A DNA stretch of 41,340 nt from an uncultured Bacilli bacterium (GTDB lineage Bacteria > Bacillota_I > Bacilli_A > RF39 > UBA660): the NCBI GenBank assembly GCA_947628325.1, contig CANQZL010000001.1, positions 1 to 41,340 of the forward strand. The letters are read 5' to 3'. The notes beneath the pieces are model-generated. The model had not been told where the DNA came from, made no database searches, and saw nothing but the letters and a program-made list of their open reading frames with translations. Positions 31,573 through 38,840 of this stretch are shown here, piece after piece. The position numbers and the translations under genes are program-made. Each line of letters begins with the position of its first letter. Positions within the stretch are counted from its first letter, which is position 1.

Positions 31573-32433
31573 ATGATAAAAGTGAAATATGGTGACGATT
31601 TTGTAGATGAACAATATTCAGATATATTAGAGCCTAATCTATATACTGATAATGTAATGATTCCAGACGTTACGTACAATGCCCAATATGAAGGCGATGT
31701 ACACTCTGGTTTAGTTCATATATATAAAGAGAAGAAATCTGGCAGAAAGGATCCTAAAACTCCAGCATCAGATTTTGAAGATGAAAAAACAGAAAATGAT
31801 TTAATTGATTTGAGATTAAATAATACTTATCAAAAATCTAAAAAGATTTATCAAGTTACTGCAAATTCATGCTCTTACGATAAAGCTGAAGTAAATTTAA
31901 GTAATTGTGTAAATGAAAATAAAGAAGATAGACAAGCTTCTGCATTAGCATGTTTGATTAATGAAGGAACAAAAGTTACTGTTGAAGCAAAAACTATAAC
32001 TGAAAAAGTAATTGAAATTAGAAAGAGCATCAGAAAAAAACATGCTTATCCTGATATTGTTTTTGCGTCAGTTGATGCATTTGCTCAAATGCTTAAAGAG
32101 GCAGGTAATAAATATACTCCAACGACAAATGATATGATAATAACATCTGGCCGTGTAGGTGTTTATTTAGGTATGACTTGGTTTGAAGTTGATGCATTTG
32201 AAGGAACTGCTAAATATTATGACTTCTCTGGAGCATTAAAAGAAATTAATCTAGATGATGTTGAATTAGTCGTATATGATCATAGTACCTTACATTTAGC
32301 TGATAATTTAAGCATGATGAGATTAAAAGATTCTGAGCACTTCACAGGTGTAAAAGCTCAAAATGAAATTAATACAGGCTTTAGAGTTACTAATAAAGAT
32401 AAAGTAGCTTATACTACATCAATTCCCAGCTGA
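31573..32433 (+). CDS. Major capsid protein, short (zero-frame) form
   Basis: 286 residues in the zero frame. It follows the scaffold gene, contains long capsid-like stretches (RQASALACLINEGTKVTVEA, SVDAFAQMLKEAGNKYTP, SGRVGVYLGMTWFEVDAFEG, STLHLADNLSMMRLKDSEHF) and precedes the connectors; the fold is inferred as HK97-type. GTG 31582 has AAGG 9 bases before and may be the true start instead of ATG 31573, whose site is directly adjacent. The frame ends CCC-AGC-TGA, next to a stem-loop, with the continuation open in the +1 frame. Confidence 0.88.
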   Translation: MIKVKYGDDFVDEQYSDILEPNLYTDNVMIPDVTYNAQYEGDVHSGLVHIYKEKKSGRKDPKTPASDFEDEKTENDLIDLRLNNTYQKSKKIYQVTANSCSYDKAEVNLSNCVNENKEDRQASALACLINEGTKVTVEAKTITEKVIEIRKSIRKKHAYPDIVFASVDAFAQMLKEAGNKYTPTTNDMIITSGRVGVYLGMTWFEVDAFEGTAKYYDFSGALKEINLDDVELVVYDHSTLHLADNLSMMRLKDSEHFTGVKAQNEINTGFRVTNKDKVAYTTSIPS

Positions 32434-32470
32434 GCCCTCAAAAAAAGTAACTGTTAAGTTACCAGAGGGC
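32425..32470 (+). promoter_or_regulatory. Candidate programmed +1 frameshift signal in the capsid gene
   Basis: CCC (32425-32427) AGC TGA is followed at once by a two-tier stem-loop: GCCCTC (32434-32439) with GAGGGC (32465-32470), and GTAAC (32447-32451) with GTTAC (32458-32462). A Pro-tRNA with anticodon UGG moving from CCC to CCA would gain Watson-Crick pairing. CCC and AGC look rare in this AT-rich genome. The stem begins 6 bases after CCC. Confidence 0.65.
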
Positions 32471-32809
32471 AATGTTTATAATAAATTAGCATCAGATTTG
32501 CAAGAAATTGAATTATCTGATAATAAACTTACAGGGACATTAAAATATGTAGAAAATTATGACGGTTTCTCTGAAGGAGCAGAAGGTAACTTCCTAGCTA
32601 TAGAAGTTGAAGAAGCTAAAAATGGTGACACTATACAATTTGAATTATCAGATTCTCAAATTAAGGGGAATGGTTTTTTAAATTCAGAAGATCCATTATT
32701 AGTATGTAAAATTCATTCAAATTCTCAAACTATAACTTTGACTAATGGTTCAACAAAGGTAGTCTTAGATTTGACTGGATTAACATTAGGTCAAAAATCA
32801 GGAGAATAA
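32429..32809 (+). CDS. C-terminal extension domain of the major capsid protein (+1 frame), 126 aa
   Basis: Open from 32429 to the stop at 32809 in the +1 frame. The first residues (AEPSKKVTVKLPEGNVYNKL) run straight on from the capsid frame. The domain is beta-rich (LTGTLKYVENYDGFSEGAEG, FLAIEVEEAKNGDTIQFELS, QTITLTNGSTKVVLDLTG), like the immunoglobulin-type decoration domains on other phage capsids. It has no ATG with a ribosome site; only TTG 32498 without one. The fused product would be 411 residues counting from ATG 31573. A broken gene or sequencing error is the alternative. Confidence 0.7.
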   Translation, partial: AEPSKKVTVKLPEGNVYNKLASDLQEIELSDNKLTGTLKYVENYDGFSEGAEGNFLAIEVEEAKNGDTIQFELSDSQIKGNGFLNSEDPLLVCKIHSNSQTITLTNGSTKVVLDLTGLTLGQKSGE

Positions 32810-32810
32810 T

Positions 32811-33221
32811 TTGAATAGTTATATTGATTTTGATTATTATTCTAATTTTTATGATAAGCCAAAAGTTAGTAAGGAAGATTTTAACCAACTTGCTTTAGAC
32901 GCAACTAATAATATAAGAAGTCGTATTATGAATAAAAGTATAGTTAATTACGAAAAAATAGTTAAAGATACTACTTGTTTAATAGTCGATGTTTTATCCG
33001 ATATTAGTCAGTTGAAAGCAAGGAAAGAAAAACTCGCTTTAGGGAATGAAAAGATTTTATCATCTGAAAAAGTAGGAGACTATAGTAGAACTTTTTCAAG
33101 TGTATCAATCAACGAATTAAACGAATTAATTTCGTCAAAAGAAAAAGAAATCGATGATTTAATTACCAAAAATTTATTATTTACGGGTTTACTTTATACA
33201 GGAGTATATGTTATCGGATGA
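32811..33221 (+). CDS. Head-tail adaptor (gp6/gp15-like connector)
   Basis: 136 residues starting at TTG 32811 with GGAG 6 bases before, so a TTG start is used. N-terminal YIDFDYYSNFYDKPKVSKED and FNQLALDATNNIRSRI follow the pattern of portal-binding adaptors; the rest is helical, with a long charged helix near the end. Position after the capsid gene supports the call. Its end overlaps the next gene by 14 bases. Confidence 0.72.
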   Translation: MNSYIDFDYYSNFYDKPKVSKEDFNQLALDATNNIRSRIMNKSIVNYEKIVKDTTCLIVDVLSDISQLKARKEKLALGNEKILSSEKVGDYSRTFSSVSINELNELISSKEKEIDDLITKNLLFTGLLYTGVYVIG

Positions 33222-33603
33222 TTTGTTAAAAGATATTTCAGTTGTCAATGAAATATTAATAGATAATATGTTAGAAGGATATAAAGTTACTCATGTTAAA
33301 GGTTTTTGGTCATCTTCTGAAGGAATTAGTATTCAAGATACTAATATAGTTAAAAATGATGGCTTAAAAGTCATCATTTTTACTTCCGAAGAAGGATATA
33401 TTTCTCCTAAAGAATTTCAAGAGAACCATGAAAATAATAAATGGACGTTAAAAAATGATGATTATCTTGTAAAAGGTAAGATAAATAGTATTAATTCAAT
33501 TACTGAATTAAAAGATAAATACGAATATATGAAAATAACAAACGTTTCTTTAAAAGATTATGGTTCATTAGATATGCAGCATTTTGAAATAACAGGTGAG
33601 TAA
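33208..33603 (+). CDS. Head-closure/stopper-type protein, 131 aa
   Basis: ATG 33208 behind AGGAG, overlapping the adaptor gene. Strand-rich small protein (YKVTHVKGFWSSSEG, LKVIIFTSEEGYISPKEFQE, DYLVKGKINSINSI). Assigned as stopper mainly by its place between adaptor and minor capsid/tail-completion genes. Confidence 0.6.
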   Translation: MLSDDLLKDISVVNEILIDNMLEGYKVTHVKGFWSSSEGISIQDTNIVKNDGLKVIIFTSEEGYISPKEFQENHENNKWTLKNDDYLVKGKINSINSITELKDKYEYMKITNVSLKDYGSLDMQHFEITGE

Positions 33604-34043
33604 TGGATTATGAAATTGAAATTTTCTTACCTGATGAAAAAGAGCTTTTAGCTAAACGTGGCTTAAATGAAAATGGGAGAATGCAAAGAGTCATTGATAC
33701 AAGTTTTATTCACTATATGCGTCTAAAAATGCAGTCACAAAGTGGCATGATGATTGCTCAAACAAAAAATCCAAAAGGTGGATTAGTAACTGTAGAATCT
33801 CCATATGCTCATTACATGAATGAGGGAATAAAATATGTTGATCCTAAAACGAAAAAAGGAGCTTTTCATGATCCAATTAGTGGCAGGTTTTGGAGTAGGC
33901 CAAGAGTAAAAAAAATACCTTCAACTGACTTGTTAAATTATAGTGATGGGCCAGAGCGAGGTTCTCATTTTGTTCAAAGAACAATAAGTGAAAATTTTGA
34001 CGATATAGTAAGAGAAGCACAGAAGGAGATTGGTAGAACATGA
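33603..34043 (+). CDS. Minor capsid/tail-completion protein, 146 aa
   Basis: Contains the typical segment SPYAHYMNEGIKYVDPKT, then FHDPISGRFWSRPRVKK and YSDGPERGSHFVQRTISENF, seen in the Firmicute phage minor-capsid family (HK97 gp10-like position). Overlaps the previous stop by one base and the next gene by four. Joins head connector to tail. Confidence 0.78.
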   Translation: MDYEIEIFLPDEKELLAKRGLNENGRMQRVIDTSFIHYMRLKMQSQSGMMIAQTKNPKGGLVTVESPYAHYMNEGIKYVDPKTKKGAFHDPISGRFWSRPRVKKIPSTDLLNYSDGPERGSHFVQRTISENFDDIVREAQKEIGRT

Positions 34044-34462
34044 TTGATAAAATTAGGAATTATATATCAAAGTGTCCATATTTAAATGATTTTAATAATA
34101 TAAATATTAACTATTTGATAGATAAAGTTAAATCATATTCAATTAATGAAGCAGCTGGATATAATCCGCACATTAATACTTATATTAATGGGGATAAAGA
34201 AATGCAATTTAAATTTAGTTTTGATGCTAAATTTCATTGGAATAAAGAGATTGCAAATAATTTAGACAATTCTTTATTTTTTGAAAATTTCAGAAATTGG
34301 TTAGAAAGAAATGATGAAGAAGGCATATATCCTATTGTTTCAAATGGAATTGTACCTTTATCGATTTCAGCAATAACTGATGGTTATATTTTTGCAACAA
34401 ATTCAGATGAAGCAATCTATAGAATAGATTGTGTTTTTAATTATATAAAAGAAAAGAGGTAG
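34040..34462 (+). CDS. Tail terminator-type protein, 140 aa
   Basis: ATG overlaps the previous stop (ATGA). Alpha/beta protein with an N-terminal helix pair (IRNYISKCPYLNDFNNINI) and strands (QFKFSFDAKFHW, YIFATNSDEAIYRIDCVFNY). Size and place directly before the tail tube gene fit the tail terminator/minor capsid 3 group. Assignment largely by synteny. Confidence 0.65.
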   Translation: MIDKIRNYISKCPYLNDFNNININYLIDKVKSYSINEAAGYNPHINTYINGDKEMQFKFSFDAKFHWNKEIANNLDNSLFFENFRNWLERNDEEGIYPIVSNGIVPLSISAITDGYIFATNSDEAIYRIDCVFNYIKEKR

Positions 34463-34466
34463 AAGA

Positions 34467-35057
34467 ATGGCAGAAAAACAAAAAAGATTAGCTAAAAGAA
34501 CAGAGATAGCAACATTTTTAAACATAACACCTACTGAAGAAACAGAAGATTTTGAACTCGCTGGTTATTATCAAACAACAGGAGAATATTCTTATGATGC
34601 TTCAGAAACAGATGAAACTTATATAGTCGATGATAATCCTACGACAGTAGTAGAGAAATATAAAGTTTCAATGGATAATGAACAAAAATGTTATATAGGA
34701 GATCCCGTTTATGATTTTATAAATAACTTGAGAAGGAAAAGAGCAATTGGCTCAGAGGCAGAGACTACTACTTTATGCGTTGAAAAATATGATGTAAACG
34801 AAGAAGGAGAATTCTATGCCGAAAAATCTAAATGCTCTATAAGTATTAGTAAATTTGGTGGCGATGGTGGACAAACTCCTATGATTGGTTACAAAATTAA
34901 TTTAAATGGAGATCCTATCTATGGTCGAGTAAAAATCGAAAATGGGAAAGTTACATTTAAAGAAGATTCTATGGCAATATCTTTAAAAGGGGTTAATCAA
35001 ATGCCTATTTCAGAGATTCCACAAGATGATTCAACAGGAGACGACGAATTTGAATAG
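34467..35057 (+). CDS. Major tail tube protein
   Basis: 196 residues, beta-rich, with TPTEETEDFELAGYYQTTGE and ATTT-type loops (EAETTTLCVEKYDVNEEGE) typical of siphovirus tube proteins, and an acidic C-terminal tail (IPQDDSTGDDEFE). AGAGGTAG precedes ATG 34467. A strong terminator overlaps its stop codon, which should make it more abundant than the downstream tail genes. Confidence 0.85.
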   Translation: MAEKQKRLAKRTEIATFLNITPTEETEDFELAGYYQTTGEYSYDASETDETYIVDDNPTTVVEKYKVSMDNEQKCYIGDPVYDFINNLRRKRAIGSEAETTTLCVEKYDVNEEGEFYAEKSKCSISISKFGGDGGQTPMIGYKINLNGDPIYGRVKIENGKVTFKEDSMAISLKGVNQMPISEIPQDDSTGDDEFE

Positions 35058-35070
35058 TCGTCTCTTTTTT
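35038..35070 (+). terminator. Terminator overlapping the tail tube stop codon
   Basis: GAGACGAC (35038-35045) pairs with GTCGTCTC (35057-35064), loop of 11 containing most of the TAG stop, then six T. GC-rich stem for this genome. Confidence 0.85.
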
Positions 35071-35093
35071 ATTATTTAGAAAGGATAAATTAT

Positions 35094-35591
35094 ATGGAAG
35101 AATATATAAAGTTAAAAAAAAGAAATACATTAAGAGTTGGCATTATGGATGAAGAAGGTAATGTCAAATTAGATCATAACGGGAAAGAAGTTTATATTGA
35201 ATTCGATTTAGAAGATATAAATCTCCCAGATAACTACAGTAAATGCGATGCATTAATAAAAAAATCTTCAAATACGTTAAAAATGAAAACTATAGCAATT
35301 AATAAAAGAGAAGATGTTAAAGGAAAAGGAATAATGTCCAAAAATGAAGAAGACATTCAGAAGGCTTTAAAAGATTATTATAAATCTGTAGAAACTGCTA
35401 TGGATATGTTTTTAGGTTTAGGTGCAACAAGAAAAATTTTTGGAAACAGACGTTATTTGACTATGTGGGATGATTTAAATGAATATTTGCAACCAATATT
35501 ACCAAAATTACAAATCAATTTTGAAAGTATTAGTGAGCAAATAAAAAAGAAATATGCCTCAAAGGAAGATAATGTATTAAGAAATGAATAG
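35094..35591 (+). CDS. Tail assembly chaperone (gpG-like)
   Basis: 165 residues. Small mixed N-terminal part (TLRVGIMDEEGNVKLDHNGK, YIEFDLEDINLPDNYSKC) and helical C-terminus (YYKSVETAMDMFLGLGATRK, MWDDLNEYLQPILPKLQ). Size and position between tube and tape measure are those of gpG-type chaperones. Overlaps the next gene by 8 bases. Confidence 0.8.
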   Translation: MEEYIKLKKRNTLRVGIMDEEGNVKLDHNGKEVYIEFDLEDINLPDNYSKCDALIKKSSNTLKMKTIAINKREDVKGKGIMSKNEEDIQKALKDYYKSVETAMDMFLGLGATRKIFGNRRYLTMWDDLNEYLQPILPKLQINFESISEQIKKKYASKEDNVLRNE

Positions 35592-36150
35592 TTATCCAGA
35601 GTTTATTGAATTAAAATCTAAAACAAGATATAAGATAAACACTAGTTATAAGAATGCTTTAAAATGTGATGATGTATATAAAGATGATAGCATTGGTGAA
35701 TATGAAAAAAATCTTGCAATCATTTATATTTTATTGGGAGAAGAAGCATTAAAAGATAGGAAAAATTATCCAGAAATAATTGAATTAATTTCAAAATATT
35801 TAAATCGTGGAAATGAAGTTACGAGAGATGATTTTTCTATTCCATCAATGGATTTTGTACAAGACGACGGATATATTAATGCGTCTTTTATGTCAGATTA
35901 TGGTATAGATTTGAAACAAACTGATATGCATTGGTATAAATTTTTTGATTACTTGCAAGGTTTAACAGAAAATAGTGTTTTAAATCGTGTTCGCTCTATT
36001 AGAGAAGAACCATTATCAGGCAAAAAAGGTAAAGAACTTTCTAGATGGACAGAATTAAAAAAACAAGTTGAATTAAAGATGAAAAAAACTAAAGAAGAAA
36101 GAGAACTAGATAAATTTTGGGAGGAGGAATTTAACTTTAAAAAGAGGTGA
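35584..36150 (+). CDS. Second tail assembly chaperone (gpGT/bacteriophage Gp15-like)
   Basis: 188 residues, helical, with YKINTSYKNALKCDDVYKDD and IIYILLGEEALKDRKNYPE, WYKFFDYLQGLTENSVLNR typical of the Gp15-like chaperone family. Begins ATGAATAG inside the gpG end, so re-initiation by coupling is likely. No classical -1 slippery heptamer was seen at the overlap. Confidence 0.8.
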   Translation: MNSYPEFIELKSKTRYKINTSYKNALKCDDVYKDDSIGEYEKNLAIIYILLGEEALKDRKNYPEIIELISKYLNRGNEVTRDDFSIPSMDFVQDDGYINASFMSDYGIDLKQTDMHWYKFFDYLQGLTENSVLNRVRSIREEPLSGKKGKELSRWTELKKQVELKMKKTKEERELDKFWEEEFNFKKR

Positions 36151-36157
36151 TACTTAA

Positions 36158-38476
36158 GTGGATGGTTACCTAAGAATTAAAACAAAATTAGATTCAACTG
36201 AATTAACAAAAAAATTAAATGAAGCAAAAAAAGAATTATCAAAATTCAAAAGCGACGCAGAAAAGTTAAATAATAAAAAGCTCTCAATAGAAGCAAAATT
36301 AAATTTAGATGATGCTGAATATAGACAAAAATTAAAAGAAATAAACCAAAAGAAAGAAATTGAAATAAAAACAAAGTCTATTAATGGTCGAATTGATGAT
36401 TCAACTTTATCTAAAATAAATTCTAAATACGATTTACAAATTAGTTCTTTAGGCAGCAAAATGGAAATGTCCATAATGAAAGCTGATGATGAATTAAAAA
36501 GAATAGAAGATCAAATTAGTAAAAATAATGAAAAACAAAAAGCACTAAATTCTTCTATTGATGAAATGAATAAAAAATTAGCTAATAGTAAAGGCAATAA
36601 AGAACTAACAGAGAATATAAACAATTTAGGTTCTTCAATATCACAAACTATAAAAAAAGTGGCCAAGTTAACCTTAACATTATTTGGTATTAGAAGTGCT
36701 TATAATGCTATAAGAAGTGCAGCTAGTATATTATCACAATATAATTCACAAATTGGTATCGATTTAGAATATATAAAATTTGCATTAGCTTCAACACTTC
36801 AATCTATTCTCGAACGACTGATTAGTTTAGTCTATAAATTTTTATCATACGTAAATTATTTATCTAAATCATGGTTTGGAATAAATTTGTTTGCAAATGC
36901 AACAGTAGATAATTTTAATAAATTAGATAAATCAGCTAAAAATACGAAGAAAACATTGAGTACTTTTGGCTTTGATGAATTAAATATACTTCAAGATAAC
37001 AGTTCAACTTCTGGAGAAAGTGAAATAAAAACTCCAAGTTTTGATTTGTCAAAGGGAGTAGAAGAAATAGAGCCTCCAGAATGGTTAAAAGGAATCGAAA
37101 ATATCGGCAAATGGATAATTGATCATCATAAGGAAATTATTACGGCCATTGCTTTAGTAGGTGCTGCTTTATTAGGAATTAAATTAGTTAATTGGATTTC
37201 CGATTCAAAAAAAGTTAAAAATGGTACAGTTGACTTAACAAATGGTTTTAATAGCTTTTTCTCAGCTCTAGGTAAAGGATTAGAATCATTAGCAATTCTA
37301 GCTGGTGTAGCATTAGTTATTCATGAAATATGTGATTTAATAGAAGTTTTTTCTAATAGTGGGTTATCCTTAGGAGAAGTTGCTGGTTTATTAGGAATCG
37401 TTTTAGGTGAGTTAGCAGTTGCTTTTGTTGCACTTGCAGCTTCAACAAAATTAATGGATTGGACATCAATTGCTGGGGCAGCTGTAATTCTAGGAGGAAT
37501 GGCAGTTGTCTTACATGAAGTCACAGATTTAATAAAAACTATGGCCAATGGTGAAATTAAGGTAAATGATGTTACAGAACTAATGGTTGATATTTTAGGG
37601 GTTTTATTAGCATTAATTGGATCATTAACTTTAGCAGCTCAACTTATGCAATCTCCTATGGCCATGGCTGGTTTAGCTGTTTTGGTTGCTGGTATTAGTG
37701 CTACTTTATTAGTTTTAGCAGCAACTTTACCGACAATATTAGATGCGTGTGGTAAATTCATTAATAATGTAGCTCCAACAATTCAAAAATTGTTAACAGC
37801 AATAGGTAAAATAATTGAAAATATAATTGAACAGTTAGGCAAAACATTACCACCAATTATAGAATCTACTGGGCAATTATTTACTTCTATTTTTAATGGT
37901 ATATCAAAAGTCATAGAAACTGTAGGTAATAGCCTAGTAAAAATATTAAATTCTATAGGAAATTTAGTTGATAATGTTTTAGGATCAACGCTTAATTTTA
38001 TTAGAGAATTAGGTCCTGCGACAGAAGTATTTGTCGATTCGGCGATTCGTTCTGTTACAAAACTTATTAACTTTATGATTAGTGGAATAGAATATTTGGT
38101 AAATTTATTAGTCATTGATGGTATAAATTCAATCATTAATGCTGTTAATTCGATAGGAACGTATGTTGGTTTTACGATTCCAAATGTTAAAGAATTTACC
38201 ATTAGAAGATTCACTCCAACGTATATGGCTGGTGGGGGTATCATAAATTTGCCTGGTAAGGGTGTACCATTAGCTTCTGATGTCAGAGGTGGCGAGGCAG
38301 GAGCTGAAGGTGTATTGCCGTTAGAAGATTATTCGACTATGGAAAGATTAGGAGAAGAAATAGGAAAACATGTAACTATTGATTTAAATCTCACAAACGA
38401 GATGGATGGACGAATTTTAAATAGAATATTAGAAAAAATAAAAGCAAATAATAGATTTGCTAGAAATGGAGCTTGA
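36158..38476 (+). CDS. Tape measure protein, 772 aa
   Basis: Start GTG 36158 with AGAGGTGAT before it. N-terminal 150 residues are coiled coil (KLNEAKKELSKFKSDAEKLN), followed by ELTENINNLGSSISQTIKKV and SAYNAIRSAASILSQY. Residues about 325-530 contain several hydrophobic helices (ALVGAALLGIKLV, LAILAGVALVIHEI, VLVAGISATLLVLAATLP). The C-terminal GEAGAEGVLPLEDY signature is standard. Length sets the tail at roughly 110-120 nm using the usual 0.15 nm per residue. Confidence 0.93.
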   Translation: MDGYLRIKTKLDSTELTKKLNEAKKELSKFKSDAEKLNNKKLSIEAKLNLDDAEYRQKLKEINQKKEIEIKTKSINGRIDDSTLSKINSKYDLQISSLGSKMEMSIMKADDELKRIEDQISKNNEKQKALNSSIDEMNKKLANSKGNKELTENINNLGSSISQTIKKVAKLTLTLFGIRSAYNAIRSAASILSQYNSQIGIDLEYIKFALASTLQSILERLISLVYKFLSYVNYLSKSWFGINLFANATVDNFNKLDKSAKNTKKTLSTFGFDELNILQDNSSTSGESEIKTPSFDLSKGVEEIEPPEWLKGIENIGKWIIDHHKEIITAIALVGAALLGIKLVNWISDSKKVKNGTVDLTNGFNSFFSALGKGLESLAILAGVALVIHEICDLIEVFSNSGLSLGEVAGLLGIVLGELAVAFVALAASTKLMDWTSIAGAAVILGGMAVVLHEVTDLIKTMANGEIKVNDVTELMVDILGVLLALIGSLTLAAQLMQSPMAMAGLAVLVAGISATLLVLAATLPTILDACGKFINNVAPTIQKLLTAIGKIIENIIEQLGKTLPPIIESTGQLFTSIFNGISKVIETVGNSLVKILNSIGNLVDNVLGSTLNFIRELGPATEVFVDSAIRSVTKLINFMISGIEYLVNLLVIDGINSIINAVNSIGTYVGFTIPNVKEFTIRRFTPTYMAGGGIINLPGKGVPLASDVRGGEAGAEGVLPLEDYSTMERLGEEIGKHVTIDLNLTNEMDGRILNRILEKIKANNRFARNGA

Positions 38477-38477
38477 T

Positions 38478-38840
38478 ATGGAAAAAAACTTATATTTATT
38501 ACCGAGAGTTCTTAAAATAGCACATACTATTGAGCCAACATGGGCGAAAGATGCTGGTCGTAACTCAAATAGTGGAAAGTTTTCAGGCACATTTGTTGGG
38601 TGGTTCGATACTATAAAAGTCAATGTTGGAAGAACAAATCAAAGAGAACTAACAGCAATTAGAAATGAAATAGAAAAACCTATAATAGAAAACGTCATAT
38701 TTACGGATTCTAAAACTGGTAAAGAAAAAAAAGCTGATTTCTATGGAACAGCTATCACTGGAGAAACAGATAATATAAGAGGCATATATAAGCCTTTTTC
38801 TTTTTCCTTAAAAGCTGTGGAAGGAAGAAGTGATATGTGA
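38478..38840 (+). CDS. Distal tail (Dit-like) protein, 120 aa
   Basis: ATG 38478 with GGAG about 7 bases before; the frame extends upstream into the tape measure gene but without a site. Small beta-type protein (WAKDAGRNSNSGKFSGTFVG, FDTIKVNVGRTNQRELTAI, TGETDNIRGIYKPFSFSL). Its position after the tape measure and before the tail-tip protein indicates the distal tail/baseplate hub. Overlaps the next ATG (TGATG). Confidence 0.7.
   Translation: MEKNLYLLPRVLKIAHTIEPTWAKDAGRNSNSGKFSGTFVGWFDTIKVNVGRTNQRELTAIRNEIEKPIIENVIFTDSKTGKEKKADFYGTAITGETDNIRGIYKPFSFSLKAVEGRSDM

Noticed and set aside
35575..35600. -1 frameshift between the two tail chaperone genes, as in lambda G/GT
   Set aside because: No slippery heptamer at the overlap, and the second gene has its own ATG coupled to the first stop (ATGAATAG).
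37321..38244. Minus-strand frames opposite the tape measure gene
   Set aside because: Shadows of a well-supported gene; no ribosome sites.
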